Positions 1 to 9,990 of a stretch of DNA of 64,000 nt are shown in pieces; within the stretch, counting starts at the first letter, position 1, and each line of letters starts with the position of its first letter. The notes below the pieces were generated by a model. It saw only the letters and a program-made list of their open reading frames with translations, was not told where the DNA came from and searched no databases. The DNA lies in NCBI GenBank assembly GCA_003290165.1, contig QNQO01000651.1, positions 496,001 to 560,000 of the forward strand. The letters are read 5' to 3'. A program made the position numbers and the translations under genes. This stretch comes from Berberis thunbergii. Lineage: Eukaryota > Streptophyta > Magnoliopsida > Ranunculales > Berberidaceae.

Positions 1-1029
1 GATTGATTTATTTATGGTTGACAAAGCGTCACCATAAAAGAGTTTTGAGGATTTATTTATTTTTATGCTCTTTTCGACAACTCCGAAAAATAAAATGTGA
101 AAAGAAAAGAAATTTGTGTATACAGACTTGCTTGTATACGTGTGATATTATGGGTATGCAGACTTGCTTGCATATCGGTGCATCGTTCCATGTGAGTTCG
201 GTTGTACGTGTAGATTTAGAAAATGTTTGCCATGGATCGAACTTCGGGTGAGATGACATGTTCCTCGAGGTGGCACCCCACTTGGAACATGTACTCTCCG
301 AGTGGTTTCGAAGGCAAGGGAGGCACACTTGGGTGAGGTGTGTTCGACACAGGAGGAGAGTGTGATTGTGGAAAAGAAGCGAGATTTATTTTGTTTTGTG
401 TATGTGCATGATTACCTTAAAGGAAGAAACTAAATGCTCATTCAACCATTGAATGAGAACTACATCTCTTCCTAAAGGTAGAAAAATGTGTTTGTTTAAT
501 ATTTCAATAATAGTCTAATATGATTATGAATTGTATTGTTGTTGCATTTATGAGGATTGATAACTCATAAATTTTATTTATTAGTAATAAATAATGCATA
601 TTTATTTATTAGGATGATAACACCATTGCCTCATTGAGGAACTACCTGATGGTGTGGTTATTTATTGTTTGGTTTATTTTAATGTTGTCATGTGCGGATT
701 TATTGATTTTGGAATGAAGATTTCTCACACCAGCTTTATTGCTGACCCGAGTGAGATTTTGCTTCTTGGGTAAATTCCTTTTGGAATGTAACCGATTAGC
801 CTTTCAAGTTTAGAGATTTTGAGCTTCGTACTGGAGTTCCACTAGTGAGCTAGCAACGTCAGAGTCTCACCGGGTTAGATATTTTTTTTTTACTTGTTTC
901 AGATGTTTAGTTCATGCTGCTATTTGTTTTTGTTATTATTGAATTTTCACGTCCCGAGTTTTGGGGGAAACGGATAATCCTACGTGGATTTTTAGGATTT
1001 TCGTTTTCTTCGAAAATCGGGGCTTGACA
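1..1029 (+). mobile_element. LTR-like segment of a gypsy-type retrotransposon, copy A
   Basis: This AT-rich non-coding block recurs almost unchanged at 6462-7486. Its right end (GGGGCTTGACA) resembles the conserved 3' end of Del/Tekay-type LTRs. The left end is cut by the window edge. No primer-binding site, polypurine tract or coding domain follows, and no target duplication is convincing. It could be a solo LTR or an LTR-end fragment carried in the larger tandem duplication. The short reading frames in it show no recognisable protein. Confidence 0.45.
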
Positions 1030-1035
1030 TAGGTG

Positions 1036-1969
1036 GCATGTGCGAGTTTTTTTTTTTAATAAGGTTGATTGTGTTCTTATTTTATTTTCTTTCCCTTTTT
1101 TGAAAAGAAATAATTTAATTGTTTTTTATTCAGGATATGTCTGAATGTAACAAAGGATGATTACTTGATGGAATTCTCAAATGATCTACCGGTACCAAAT
1201 TTAGTAATGTAGATTTTATCAAACGTTATTGAGGTCATTCATGCAATTTGAAGAAAAAATAAAAGAGTAGGTTTGGATATTTGTTCACAAATTCAACTTT
1301 GTATAAAGTATCCATCACGACCAACTTCAGTCATTTGAGTTTTAATAAATTTTGTTCATGATTGTTAATTCTTCATATTTATAAATTTTGCATATGTATC
1401 TTGGCATTAAATTGGATGTAACTGATAAGGTATTATGTTAAACTTTTGTCAATTATTAAAGTTATAATACAAAACCTAAAATCGCCTGGGCACCTGCTCG
1501 CCGCCCGACCACCGCCTAGCGCTTTTTAGAACACTGATTGGTGCATGGGCTTTTATAATAGATGTAATAGATGGAGATGCTTTTTAATGATCTTGAAAGC
1601 CCAAACACGAACCATTTAGAGTTAACCATCATTTATTGTTAAGTAAATTAAAATTTGATGATAATGTTGTTATGAAACTAATTATAAATTTAATAATTAT
1701 GCATAAAGTTGATGATAATGTTTACAATAACAATGAAGAAAGATCATTGGTACTGGTAGTTGATGATAGTCATTTATTTGTTACGGACGAGATATATAAG
1801 TTTTTACTTATTTTCGTTTTCACAATTTTTCATTGTTATAAATATGTTGTTATTAACAAGTTATAATTTTTATTTTAGGTATTCTCATCAGCTCATCAGA
1901 TTTAACCTGCACACTGTTCACAAAAACAACACAACTTCTTTTTGGTTACACTTATTTTTTTTTTGAATT
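1036..1969 (+). pseudogene. Displaced fragment of MULE intron and exon 2, copy A
   Basis: This block matches 7492-8424 and 10068-10950. It contains the right end of a hAT-like element (ending AGAACACTG at about 1535, followed by ATTGGTGC) and a short coding stretch at about 1690-1800 with the motif VVDDSHLFVTDE. In copy C that coding stretch leads into the FAR1 transposase. Here the similarity breaks off just after the splice acceptor, in TATTCTCATCA. The block therefore sits upstream of the MULE end rather than inside it, which is best explained by partial tandem duplication. Confidence 0.6.
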
Positions 1970-2511
1970 GGCAATGACTATCTTGCACCACCAAAGCAAT
2001 TTTTTTTAACTTTCTTACACCACCAATAAATACATTAAAACCTCATAAACGAAAAAATCGCACTCAAACGGCTCTCTCCCTCCTTCAATCTTCACACTCT
2101 CTATTGCAGTTTGTCCCACACTCTGCGACCAACTTCTCATCTTCGTAAGGTTGCATCCTCATCCTCTTCCCTATCTCTTGCTCTTCGCATTGGCCCTAAA
2201 ATTGTGTTTCTCTTCCCTCTCTCATATTTCCTATCTCTCCCTCTTCTTTTGCATTTCACTAAAGTTCACATTGGAAGACTTAGTTCACTTCATTAGATGA
2301 AATTGAAAGGGTTTAGTGAAGTTGATGATGTTAGAAATGAAGATTCTAAGAGTTTTCATGAAGGTGAAGAAGAAGATCAATCTAACGAGCAAGGACAATT
2401 CTTTTCAATGGACGTAATTTGCCAAAAAAAATCATTTAATTTGTATGTAAATTTTATTTATTTTGTATTTTTTCAAAATCAGTGATTGATTATTGTATGA
2501 TGCATTGGTGT
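1970..2511 (+). pseudogene. MULE 5' terminus, leader and first exon, copy A
   Basis: The fragment starts with GGCAATGACTATCTTGCACC, the same terminus as the full-length MULE at 8425. A pyrimidine-rich leader follows, then an ATG at 2297 opening an acidic peptide (MKLKGFSEVDDV, then a run rich in Glu and Asp). The exon ends near 2414 at a GTAATT donor. The rest of the transposase gene is absent because a hAT-like element and then unrelated DNA follow. The flank TTTTGAATT before the terminus is kept. Confidence 0.6.
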
Positions 2512-2569
2512 CAGTGTTCTAAAAAATGGCCTAAGCGTTAGAGAAACGCTCAGATTAATGATTGGGCGA

Positions 2570-3552
2570 TAGGGGTGGGAATCCCATCCCGCGATCCCGA
2601 TCCTGTCCCGTCCAGTTCCGATTTTTTCGGGTCTTAATGAGATTGAATAATTTCATTCTGATCCCATCCCGTCCAGATCTAGAATGGGATGGGATGGGAT
2701 GAAGATTTTCAATCCCGTCCCGTCCCGAACTAATTTTAAATATTAATTATTAATATTTTTATTTGCAGAGAGGAGGTGTATTGATTAAGAAATGGGGCAG
2801 ATCGTCAGCTGCATCAATAGCTGTCTCAATTGTTGATGCCATAAGATCCCTTGTCACTCCTACTCCCAAGGGAGATTGGTTTTCTACAAGGGTGAGTTCA
2901 ATTAGGGTGATATTTTTCATGTTGTTCCTTTTCCTAGCTTTGTTGTAAGGAAGATATTTATGTTTTAATTTCAATTAGCAAACAAATTAAGACCTTACAC
3001 CTCTTAAGAGGTTCTGTTTAACTTTCAGCCAAGTAAAACTTCATAAAAATAAAATATTGCAGAAGCGTGATTCAGTCTTTTCCTACTAACTCCAGTTATT
3101 TGTACCTTGAATTTGTTTTGAATGAAGCAGTGTTCTTCACACTGCAATTCCAAGTTTACACCAGTGGAAATCCTTATGGTATAGCAGAGGACATTGTTTT
3201 CAATATGCCATGCAGATCTAAAGTAAGTTATGTGTGGAAATTTACATGTAAAATCAATATTTTCAAATGCATTAAAGACTATCTATTAACAACAATGTAT
3301 CATTTAGGGGGATGGTGATTATGAGCTTGTCAAGGATGTAATCATTGATGATTTCCTTCGTGAGCGTAGAAAAAAGGTATGTTCATATATATTGATATGT
3401 CCAGATTAGCATGCTGATCCCGTCCCGTCCGGTCCCGAATCCGTTTGGGATGGGACGAGGTCGGGATGGGATTTTTCCCATCCAGTCCCGTCCTGATCCT
3501 TTATGAACGGGATGGGTATATCTCGTCTCATCCCGTCTCGTGCCCACCCTTA
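2570..3552 (+). mobile_element. hAT-like element 2 carrying NADP-MDH exons, copy A
   Basis: Its ends are TAGGGGTGGGAATCCC on the left and CCCACCCTTA on the right, inverted relative to each other. Both ends carry dense GGGATGGG / CCCGTCCC subterminal repeats. Flanks are TTGGGCGA and CTGGGCGG, 6 of 8 bases matching. The interior is three exons and two introns of chloroplast NADP-malate dehydrogenase. The simplest reading is a Pack-type non-autonomous element that captured genomic DNA. Two separate solo elements flanking a gene fragment remain possible. Confidence 0.5.
2769..3376 (+). pseudogene. NADP-malate dehydrogenase fragment, copy A
   Basis: Three exon-like pieces match the C-terminal part of chloroplast NADP-dependent malate dehydrogenase: 2769-2891 ([15 protein letters not shown], then [10 protein letters not shown]), 3154-3222 ([18 protein letters not shown]) and 3308-3376 ([16 protein letters not shown]). 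The intact enzyme reduces oxaloacetate to malate in the stroma. Introns are present, so this is genomic DNA and not a reverse transcript. The active-site region and N-terminus are missing. The acceptor before the second exon reads AA where copy B has AG, and the last residue of the first exon is Arg instead of Gly. It cannot make enzyme. Confidence 0.8.
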
Positions 3553-3629
3553 CTGGGCGGGATGAAAAATCGGGTACGCGCTTAGGAGGGTTCTGGGCGG
3601 GGTTTGTACGGTCTGGACGGGGTCTAGGC

Positions 3630-3989
3630 TATAATACCCGCCTAATTAAAGAAATATAAAAAAAATTCTTTTGTAAACCTTAATGTTGATGGGTTGTTAG
3701 TCAATTGTATTTGGGCTTGGTTTTGAGCTTTTATTAAACTAATAAGTAGGGTTTTATTTTGTGAAAGAGGGTGGGTGCATTCGAAAGTTCGGTGGGGGCG
3801 AATAGCCACCCACCTTATAAAGAGAATAACCCTATTTCTTTTTTTTTCTTTCTCTCCTTCCTTTTCCCTTTTCCCTTCTTCACGATTTTTCTCAATGGCG
3901 GCTGATGGTGAGACGAAACTGGCGAGAGGGGCTGCGATCTGGAGGCGAGATGGCGGATAGAAGGAATGGCAGATTGAGGGCACGAAGGT
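3630..3989 (+). other. Unique sequence, possible leader of the WDR6-like fragment
   Basis: This is the start of the single-copy DNA between the tandem copies. A pyrimidine-rich tract (about 3833-3890) precedes an ATG at 3895 opening only 21 codons (MAADGETKLARG). The layout resembles a 5' leader and start, but the peptide does not continue in frame into the WDR6-like sequence downstream. No known protein is recognised. Confidence 0.3.
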
Positions 3990-5234
3990 GTTTATCTATC
4001 AGGGAGAGGCATTTGGTGGTGTGCATACGATCCAAGATCGTCACTTCTTATCACTGCTGGGTTTGACTCTGCAGTGAAGGTGCATCTGTTGGATACTTCA
4101 TTATCTATGGGAATGAAGTCCGAAAAGGGGTCAATGGCAGGACACAGATTTTTGCTATTTCTGTCCCGAATTTGTCAGATAAGGTTGGAATCATGGACAG
4201 CAAAAGTGAATATGTACGTTGCATGCTCTTCACAAGGGAGGATACATTGTATGTTGCTACAAACCAAGGGTATATGTATCATGTTAAACTTCCTCATGCT
4301 GGGGATGTGAGATGGACTAAACTTGCCTGCATCAGCGAAGAAGTACCAATTGTTTGTATGGACATATTGCCCAGAAACCTATCAAATCTCTCTGCAGACG
4401 TGGAGGATTGGATTGTAGTTGGTGATGGTAAAGGAAACGTTACAGTTGTCAGAGTTGTTGCTGGCCGTTGTACTCTGGAAGTGGGTCGTATTTTACTTGG
4501 TCAGTAGGATTAGAGCGACAACTCTTGGGAACTTACAGGTGCAAGTCGTTGGGATGCAGTTACATCTTCTTAGCTAATCCTAGAGGCAAATTAAAGATGT
4601 GGAGGTTAACTGGTCCTTCTCACTCGGTATCTGATATAGCTAAAGGAATGCATGATGCTCTTCTGATTACAGAGTTCACATCATATTTTGAGACAACTAG
4701 GATAGTATGTTTGGATGCATCACTGGATGAACAGGTGCTAGTATGTGGGGATAAATGTGGTAACTGGTAACTACCTTTCCATGTTTCCATTGAAGAAATG
4801 CCTGCTAGATACTTCCAATTGTGACAGATTTGAAGATCTCTCCAATGAATTATTTCAAGAGAGCTCATGGGATATCAAGCTCAACCAGTATCTCAGTCTC
4901 CACATTAAGTTACAATCAAATTGAAATCCGATCAACTAGAAGTGATGGATGTATATGCTATTTTATTTTTGACCGCATGGAGAAGTTTGGAGTTCACAGG
5001 GATGAAGCAGGTGAAAGGATTAAGTTTTATAGAATCTGTTTCTGCTGTTGACAATTCTGGTGAAGACCTGGCATGTGGTAAATATGCTATAGGCTTTTCT
5101 TTCAGCCGATTTTATCATATGAAACTTACTTACTGAAATAAAGGCTCTACAATTCCCTTGTGGTGGATGGAGACGTTCTCATTCCTATTTTCTTGGTGAT
5201 GTCCCAGAGAATAGGAATTGCTTTGCATTTGTGA
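3990..5234 (+). pseudogene. WDR6-like WD40 protein (tRNA 2'-O-methylation partner) fragment
   Basis: Joined across at least three frames, the sequence reads like the middle of the plant WDR6 homologue (Arabidopsis At4g01860 family). Landmarks are GIWWCAYDPRSSLLITAGFD (about 3998-4058), SEYVRCMLFTREDTLYVA (about 4203-4255), ERQLLGTYRCKSLG (about 4518-4556), the run around EIRSTRSDGCICY (about 4922-4960) and FPCGGWRRSHSY (about 5154-5190). In the family this WD40 protein supports 2'-O-methylation of the tRNA anticodon loop. Frameshifts fall near 4140-4170, 4470-4500, 4770-4820 and after 4970, with several in-frame stops. No introns are visible over 1.2 kb, yet no poly(A) tail is seen, so a processed origin is unproven. 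Confidence 0.75.
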
Positions 5235-6461
5235 AGCCAGAAAGAAAGAAGACGAACAAAAAGAAAGAGGTGGAAGAAGATAAAGAAGGAAGAGGAAGAA
5301 GATCAAAGAAGAAGACGTTGACCTGTTGGGAAAAGAAGGACGAGTTGAAGAAGAAGAGGGGAAGAAAAGGGAGGGTTCTGTTTGGTTGTGGCTGCGCAAT
5401 CTTTTACAGTTTGCCATTTCATCCAGTGAGTTTTCTTATTCCCTGTATCTTGCAATCCTTGTTTCTTGACTAAATTAGGTATTTTTAGGATTTGATGATG
5501 GGGTTTTTATTTTCATGGATGTGAGTCTTCTTTCATTCTCTATGTGAGTTCTCTTTTACCCCTTTCAGTTTGTTTTATGTGATGGTTTTGGTCATTATGT
5601 GTTGTGTGTTTAATCTACTTTGATTAAACCCCATTTTCTTTCTTCCTGAATTTTCCCTTAACTTGGTAGATTAAATTGATGGGGTTTGATTACTTTAACT
5701 AATTGATTTGAATGAATGAATGGATACCCATTGTAGTTCACATTGATTTTAGGCAATTGTCAAGACATTCGGGGTTTTCTAGGTCATCATCATCATTAGA
5801 AAAGCATGTGATTGGGTAGGGTTTGTGTAAGACTAGGAACCCCTGAGTGTTATCATGAAGAAAATTTGGACAAATGGTATCTCATAGGTTAGATCAGAGG
5901 TGACCACATTTAGGTAGTAGGTGTATGTGCGTTTTGGATTGTCAAATCTCATTGGGTTGAAATTGATATTCATCATGTGTCCATACGGTTTATTAAAATT
6001 GGTTGTCAAACTGTTGTACCACTATTAGAAATATTTTGTCGTTGATTGTCAAAGGTTATAGATACAATGCTCATTTGTTTGATGAAATTCCTTAATGAAA
6101 TAGAAGATGGATTTGGGGAAGTTTTACAAGAATGAAATGAGTCAATTTTGCTTAGTTCCTAATGTATCTCATGGTCATATGCTCTTTTGATCATGACCTG
6201 AAAAATATTATCTTTGGAGTATTTCTTTGGACTTATTTACATAGCTGGCGAGATTGATCTCAATTGCATAACATAAAATATAAGAAAATTTTCTAGTAAT
6301 AGATATTGGCTGAAATTTAACTGAGCACTTGTTTTAGTTTGAGTATTTGTATTGTTATGCGAATTGGTGTGCATATTATTTTTCATATGATGCAAAGAGA
6401 TGAGATGTGTGAATTGGCAATGTGTCAAATATTACTTGTTCCCCAAAAGAATGGTGGATAC
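5235..6461. other. Non-coding stretch, nothing recognised
   Basis: A purine-rich AAGAAG tract (about 5237-5370) follows the WDR6-like fragment. The rest is AT-rich and intron-like, with no conserved protein, RNA gene or clear repeat. It ends where tandem copy B begins. Confidence 0.5.
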
Positions 6462-7486
6462 TGTGATTGATTTATTTATGGTTGACAAAGCGTCACCATA
6501 AAAGAGTTTTGAGGATTTATTTATTTTTATGCTCTTTTCCACAACTCCGAAAAAAAATGTGAAAAGAAAAGAAATTTGTGTATACAGATTTGCTTGTATA
6601 CGTGTGATATTATGGGTATGCAGACTTGCTTGCATATCGGTGCACCGTTCCATGTGAGTTCGGTTGTACGTGTAGATTTAGGAAATGCTTGCCATGGATC
6701 AAACTTCGGGTGAGATGACATGTTCCTCGAGGTGGCACCCCACTTGGAACATGTACGCTCCGAGTGGTTTCGAAGGCAATGGAGACACACTTGGGTGAGG
6801 TGTGTTCGGTACAGGAGGAGAGTGCGATTGTGGAAAAGAAGCGAGATTTATTTTGTTTTGTGTATGTGCATGATTACCTTAAAGGAAGAAACTAAATGCT
6901 CATTCGACCATTGAATGAGAACTACATCTCTTCCTAAAGGTAGAAAAATGTGTTTGTTTAATATTTCAATAATAGTCTAATATGATTATGAATTGTATTG
7001 TTGTTGCATTTATGAGGATTGATAACTCATAAATTTTATTTATTAGTAATAAATAATGTATATTTATTTATTAGGATGATAACATCATTGCCTCATTGAG
7101 AAACTACCTGATGGTGTGGTTATTTATTGTTTGGTTTATTTTTGTCATGTGCGGATTTATTGATTTTGGAATGAAGATTTCTCACACCAGCTTTATTGCT
7201 GACCCGAGTGAGATTTTGCTTCTTGGGTACATTCCTTTTGGAATGTAACCAATTAGCCTTTCAGGTTTAGAGATTTTGAGCCGCGTACTGGAATTCCGCT
7301 AGTGAGCTAGCAACGTTAGAGTCTCACCGGGTTAGATTTTTTTGTTTTACTTGTTTCAGATGTTTAGTTCATGCTGCTATTTGTTTTTGTTATTATTGAA
7401 TTTTCACATCCCGAGTTTTGGGGGAAACGGATAATCCTACGTGGATTTTTAGGATTTTCGTTTTCTTCAAAAATCGGGGCTTGACA
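6462..7486 (+). mobile_element. LTR-like segment of a gypsy-type retrotransposon, copy B
   Basis: This is the second copy of the block at 1-1029, here with its left end: it starts TGTGATTGATTTATT and ends GGGGCTTGACA, the usual TG...CA form. The 5 bases on each side (GATAC, TAGGT) do not match, so no clean insertion is supported. No internal retrotransposon domain is attached. Confidence 0.45.
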
Positions 7487-7491
7487 TAGGT

Positions 7492-8424
7492 GGTCTGTGC
7501 AAGTTTTTTTTTTAATAAGGTTGATTGTGTTCTTATTTTATTTTTCTTTCCCTTTTTTGGAAAGAAACAATTTAATTGTTTTTTATTCAGGATATGTCTG
7601 AATGTAATAAATGATGATTACTTAATGGAATTCTCAAATGATCTACCGGTACCAAATTTAGTAATGTAGATTTTATCAAACGTTATTGAGGTCATTCATG
7701 CAATTTGAAGAAAAAATAAAAGAGTAGGTTTGGATATTTGTTCACAAATTCAACTTTGTATAAAGTACCCATCATGACCAACTTCAGTCATTTGAGTTTT
7801 AATAAATTTTGTTCGTGATTGTTAATTTTTCATGTTTATAAATTTTGCATATGTATCTTGGCATTAAATTGGATGTAACTGATAAGGTAATATCTTATAC
7901 TTTTGTAAATTATTAAAGTTATAATACAAAATCTAAAATCGCCTGGGCACCTGCTCGCCGCCCGACCACCGCCTAGCGCTTTTTTAACACTGATTGGTGC
8001 ATGAGCTTTTATAATGGATGTAATAGATGGAGATGCTTTTTAATGATCTTGAAAGCCCAAACACGAACCATTTAGAGTTAACCATCATTTATTGTTAAGT
8101 AAATTAAAATTTGATAATAATGTTGTTATGAAACTAATTATAAATTTAATAATTATGCAGAAAGTTGATGATAATGTTGACAATAACAATGAAGAAAGAT
8201 CATTGATACTGGTAGTTGATGATAGTCATTTATTTGTTACGGACGAGATACATAAGTTTTTACTTATTTTCGTTTTCACAATTTTTCATTGTTATAAATA
8301 TGTTGTTATTAACAAGTTATCATTTTTATTTTAGGTATTCTCATCAGCTCATCATATTTAACCTGCACACTGTTCACAAAAACAACACAACTTCTTTTTG
8401 GTTACACTTATTTTTTTTTGAATT
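7492..8424 (+). pseudogene. Displaced fragment of MULE intron and exon 2, copy B
   Basis: Same content as 1036-1969: the right end of hAT-like element 1 (TTAACACTG at about 7988, followed by ATTGGTGC) and a remnant of MULE exon 2 (about 8161-8250, motif VVDDSHLFVTDE). It breaks off after TATTCTCATCA and passes into 80 bp of flank (8345-8424) that leads to the MULE terminus. The copy C equivalent, 10068-10950, is in its proper place inside the MULE. Confidence 0.6.
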
Positions 8425-8449
8425 GGCAATGACTATCTTGCACCACCAA
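8425..8449 (+). repeat. MULE left terminal inverted repeat
   Basis: GGCAATGACTA followed by a variable base and a GCACCACC-type block. It pairs with 25557-25581 in inverted orientation with 4 mismatches in 25. The outside 9 bp (8416-8424) form the target duplication. Confidence 0.65.
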
Positions 8450-9025
8450 AGCAATTTATTTTTTAACTTTCTTACACCACCAATAAATACATTAAAACCT
8501 CATAAACGAAAAAATCGCACTCAAACGGCTCTTTCCCTCCTTCAATCTTCACACTCTCTACTGCAGTTCGTCCCACACTCTGCGACCAACTTCTCATCTT
8601 CGCAAGGTTGCATCCTCATCCTCTTCCATATCTCTTGCTCTTCGCATTGCCCTAAAATTGTGTTCCTCTTCCCTCTCTCATATTTCCGATCTCTCCCTCT
8701 TCTTTTGCATTTCACTAAAGTTCACATTGGAAGACTTAGTTCACTTCATTAGATGAAATTGAAAGGGTTTAGTGAAGTTGATGATGTTAGAAATGAAGAT
8801 TCTAAGAGTTTTCATGAAGGTGAAGAAGAAGATCAATCTAACGAGCAAGGACAATTCTTTTCAATGGAGGTAATTTGCCAAAAAAAATCATTTAATTTGT
8901 ATGTAAATTTTATTTATTTTGTATTTTTTCAAAATCAGTGATTGATTATTGTATGATGCATTGGTGTCAGTGTTCTAAAAAATGGCCTAAGCGTTAGAGA
9001 AACGCCCAGATTAATGGTTGGGCGA

Positions 9026-9990
9026 TAGGGGTGGGCATCCCATCCCGCGATCCCGATCCCGTTCCAATTTTTTCGGGTCTTAATGGGATTGAATAATTTC
9101 ATCCCGATCCCGTCTCGTCCCGATCTAGAATGGGATGGGATGGGATGAAGATTTTCAATCCCGCCAATCCCGTCCCGTCCCGAACTAATTTTAAATATTA
9201 ATTATTAATATTTTTATTTGCAGAGATGAGGTGTATTGATTAAGAAATGGGGCAGATCGTTAGCTGCATCAACAACTGTCTCAATTGTTGATGCCATAAG
9301 ATCCCTTGTCACTCCTACTCCCAAGGGAGATTGGTTTTCTACCGGGGTGAGTTCAATTAGGGTGATATTTTTCATGTTGTTCCTTTTCCTAGCTTTGTCG
9401 TAAGAAAGATATTTATGTTTTAATTTCAGTTAGCAAACAAATTAAGACTCTACACCTCTTAAGAGGTTCTGTTCAACTTTCAGCCAAGTAAAACTTCATA
9501 AAAATAAAATTTTGCAGAAGCGTGATTCAGTCTTTTCCCACTAGCTCCAGTTATTTGTACCTTGAATTTGTTTTGACTGAAGCAGTGTTCTTCACACTGC
9601 AATTCCAGGTTTACACCAGTGGAAATCCCTATGGTATAGCAGAGGACATTGTTTTCAGTATGCCATGCAGATCTAAAGTAAGTTATGTGTGGAGATTTAC
9701 ATGTAAAATCAATATTTTCAAATGCATTAAAGACTATATATTAACAACAATGTATCATTCAGGGGGATGGTGATTATGAGCTTGTCAAGGATGTAATCAT
9801 TGATGATTTCCTTCGTGAGCGTAGAAAGAAGGTATGTTTCATATATATTGATATGTCCAGATTAGCATGCTGATCCCATCTCATCCCATCCCGAACCCGT
9901 TTGGGATGAAACAAGGTCGGGATGGGGCATCCCGTCATATCCCGATCCCGTATGAACGGCATGGGTATATCTCGTCCCATCCCACCCCTA
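9026..9990 (+). mobile_element. hAT-like element 2 carrying NADP-MDH exons, copy B
   Basis: Ends are TAGGGGTGGGCATCCC and CCCACCCCTA, inverted, with CCCGATCCCG / GGGATGGG subterminal arrays. Flanks are TTGGGCGA and CTGGGCGG. The surrounding element's own GGGCGGG sequence resumes immediately after, which supports a true nested insertion. Cargo is the NADP-malate dehydrogenase fragment. Confidence 0.55.
9234..9831 (+). pseudogene. NADP-malate dehydrogenase fragment, copy B
   Basis: Exon-like pieces are 9234-9356, 9609-9677 and 9773-9831, each bounded by good AG and GT signals. They encode the same C-terminal part of chloroplast NADP-MDH as copy A ([45 protein letters not shown]). The second codon is TGA where a Gly codon is expected, so the first exon is closed. 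The last exon piece stops in RERRKK before the family's C-terminal extension. The splice sites look better kept here than in copy A. Confidence 0.8.

Larger units (their letters stand above)
1..3629. repeat. Tandem segmental copy A (partner 6465-10066)
   Basis: The segment matches 6465-10066 over its whole length at an offset of about 6.46 kb, with scattered substitutions and small indels. It holds an LTR-like block, a MULE internal fragment, a MULE 5' end and two nested hAT-like elements. The match stops at about 3629, within the string GGTCTAGGC. In copy B that same point continues directly into a third partial copy. The unique WDR6-like region (3630-6461) separates A from B. Confidence 0.85.
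2512..3629 (+). mobile_element. hAT-like element 1, copy A (truncated on the right)
   Basis: It starts CAGTGTTCTAAAAAATGGCC and is preceded by ATTGGTGT. It is interrupted at 2570-3552 by hAT-like element 2. After that insertion GC-rich subterminal sequence (GGGCGGGG, TAGGC) resumes and is cut at about 3629. The complete equivalent is at 8968-10569. Assignment to hAT rests on the 8-bp duplication and TIR style, not on any transposase. Confidence 0.5.

Noticed and set aside
2570..2760. G-quadruplex or CRISPR-like array from GGGATGGG / CCCGTCCC repeats
   Set aside because: The repeats are irregular, lie at both ends of a transposon-like unit and have no spacer pattern. They are better explained as subterminal repeats.
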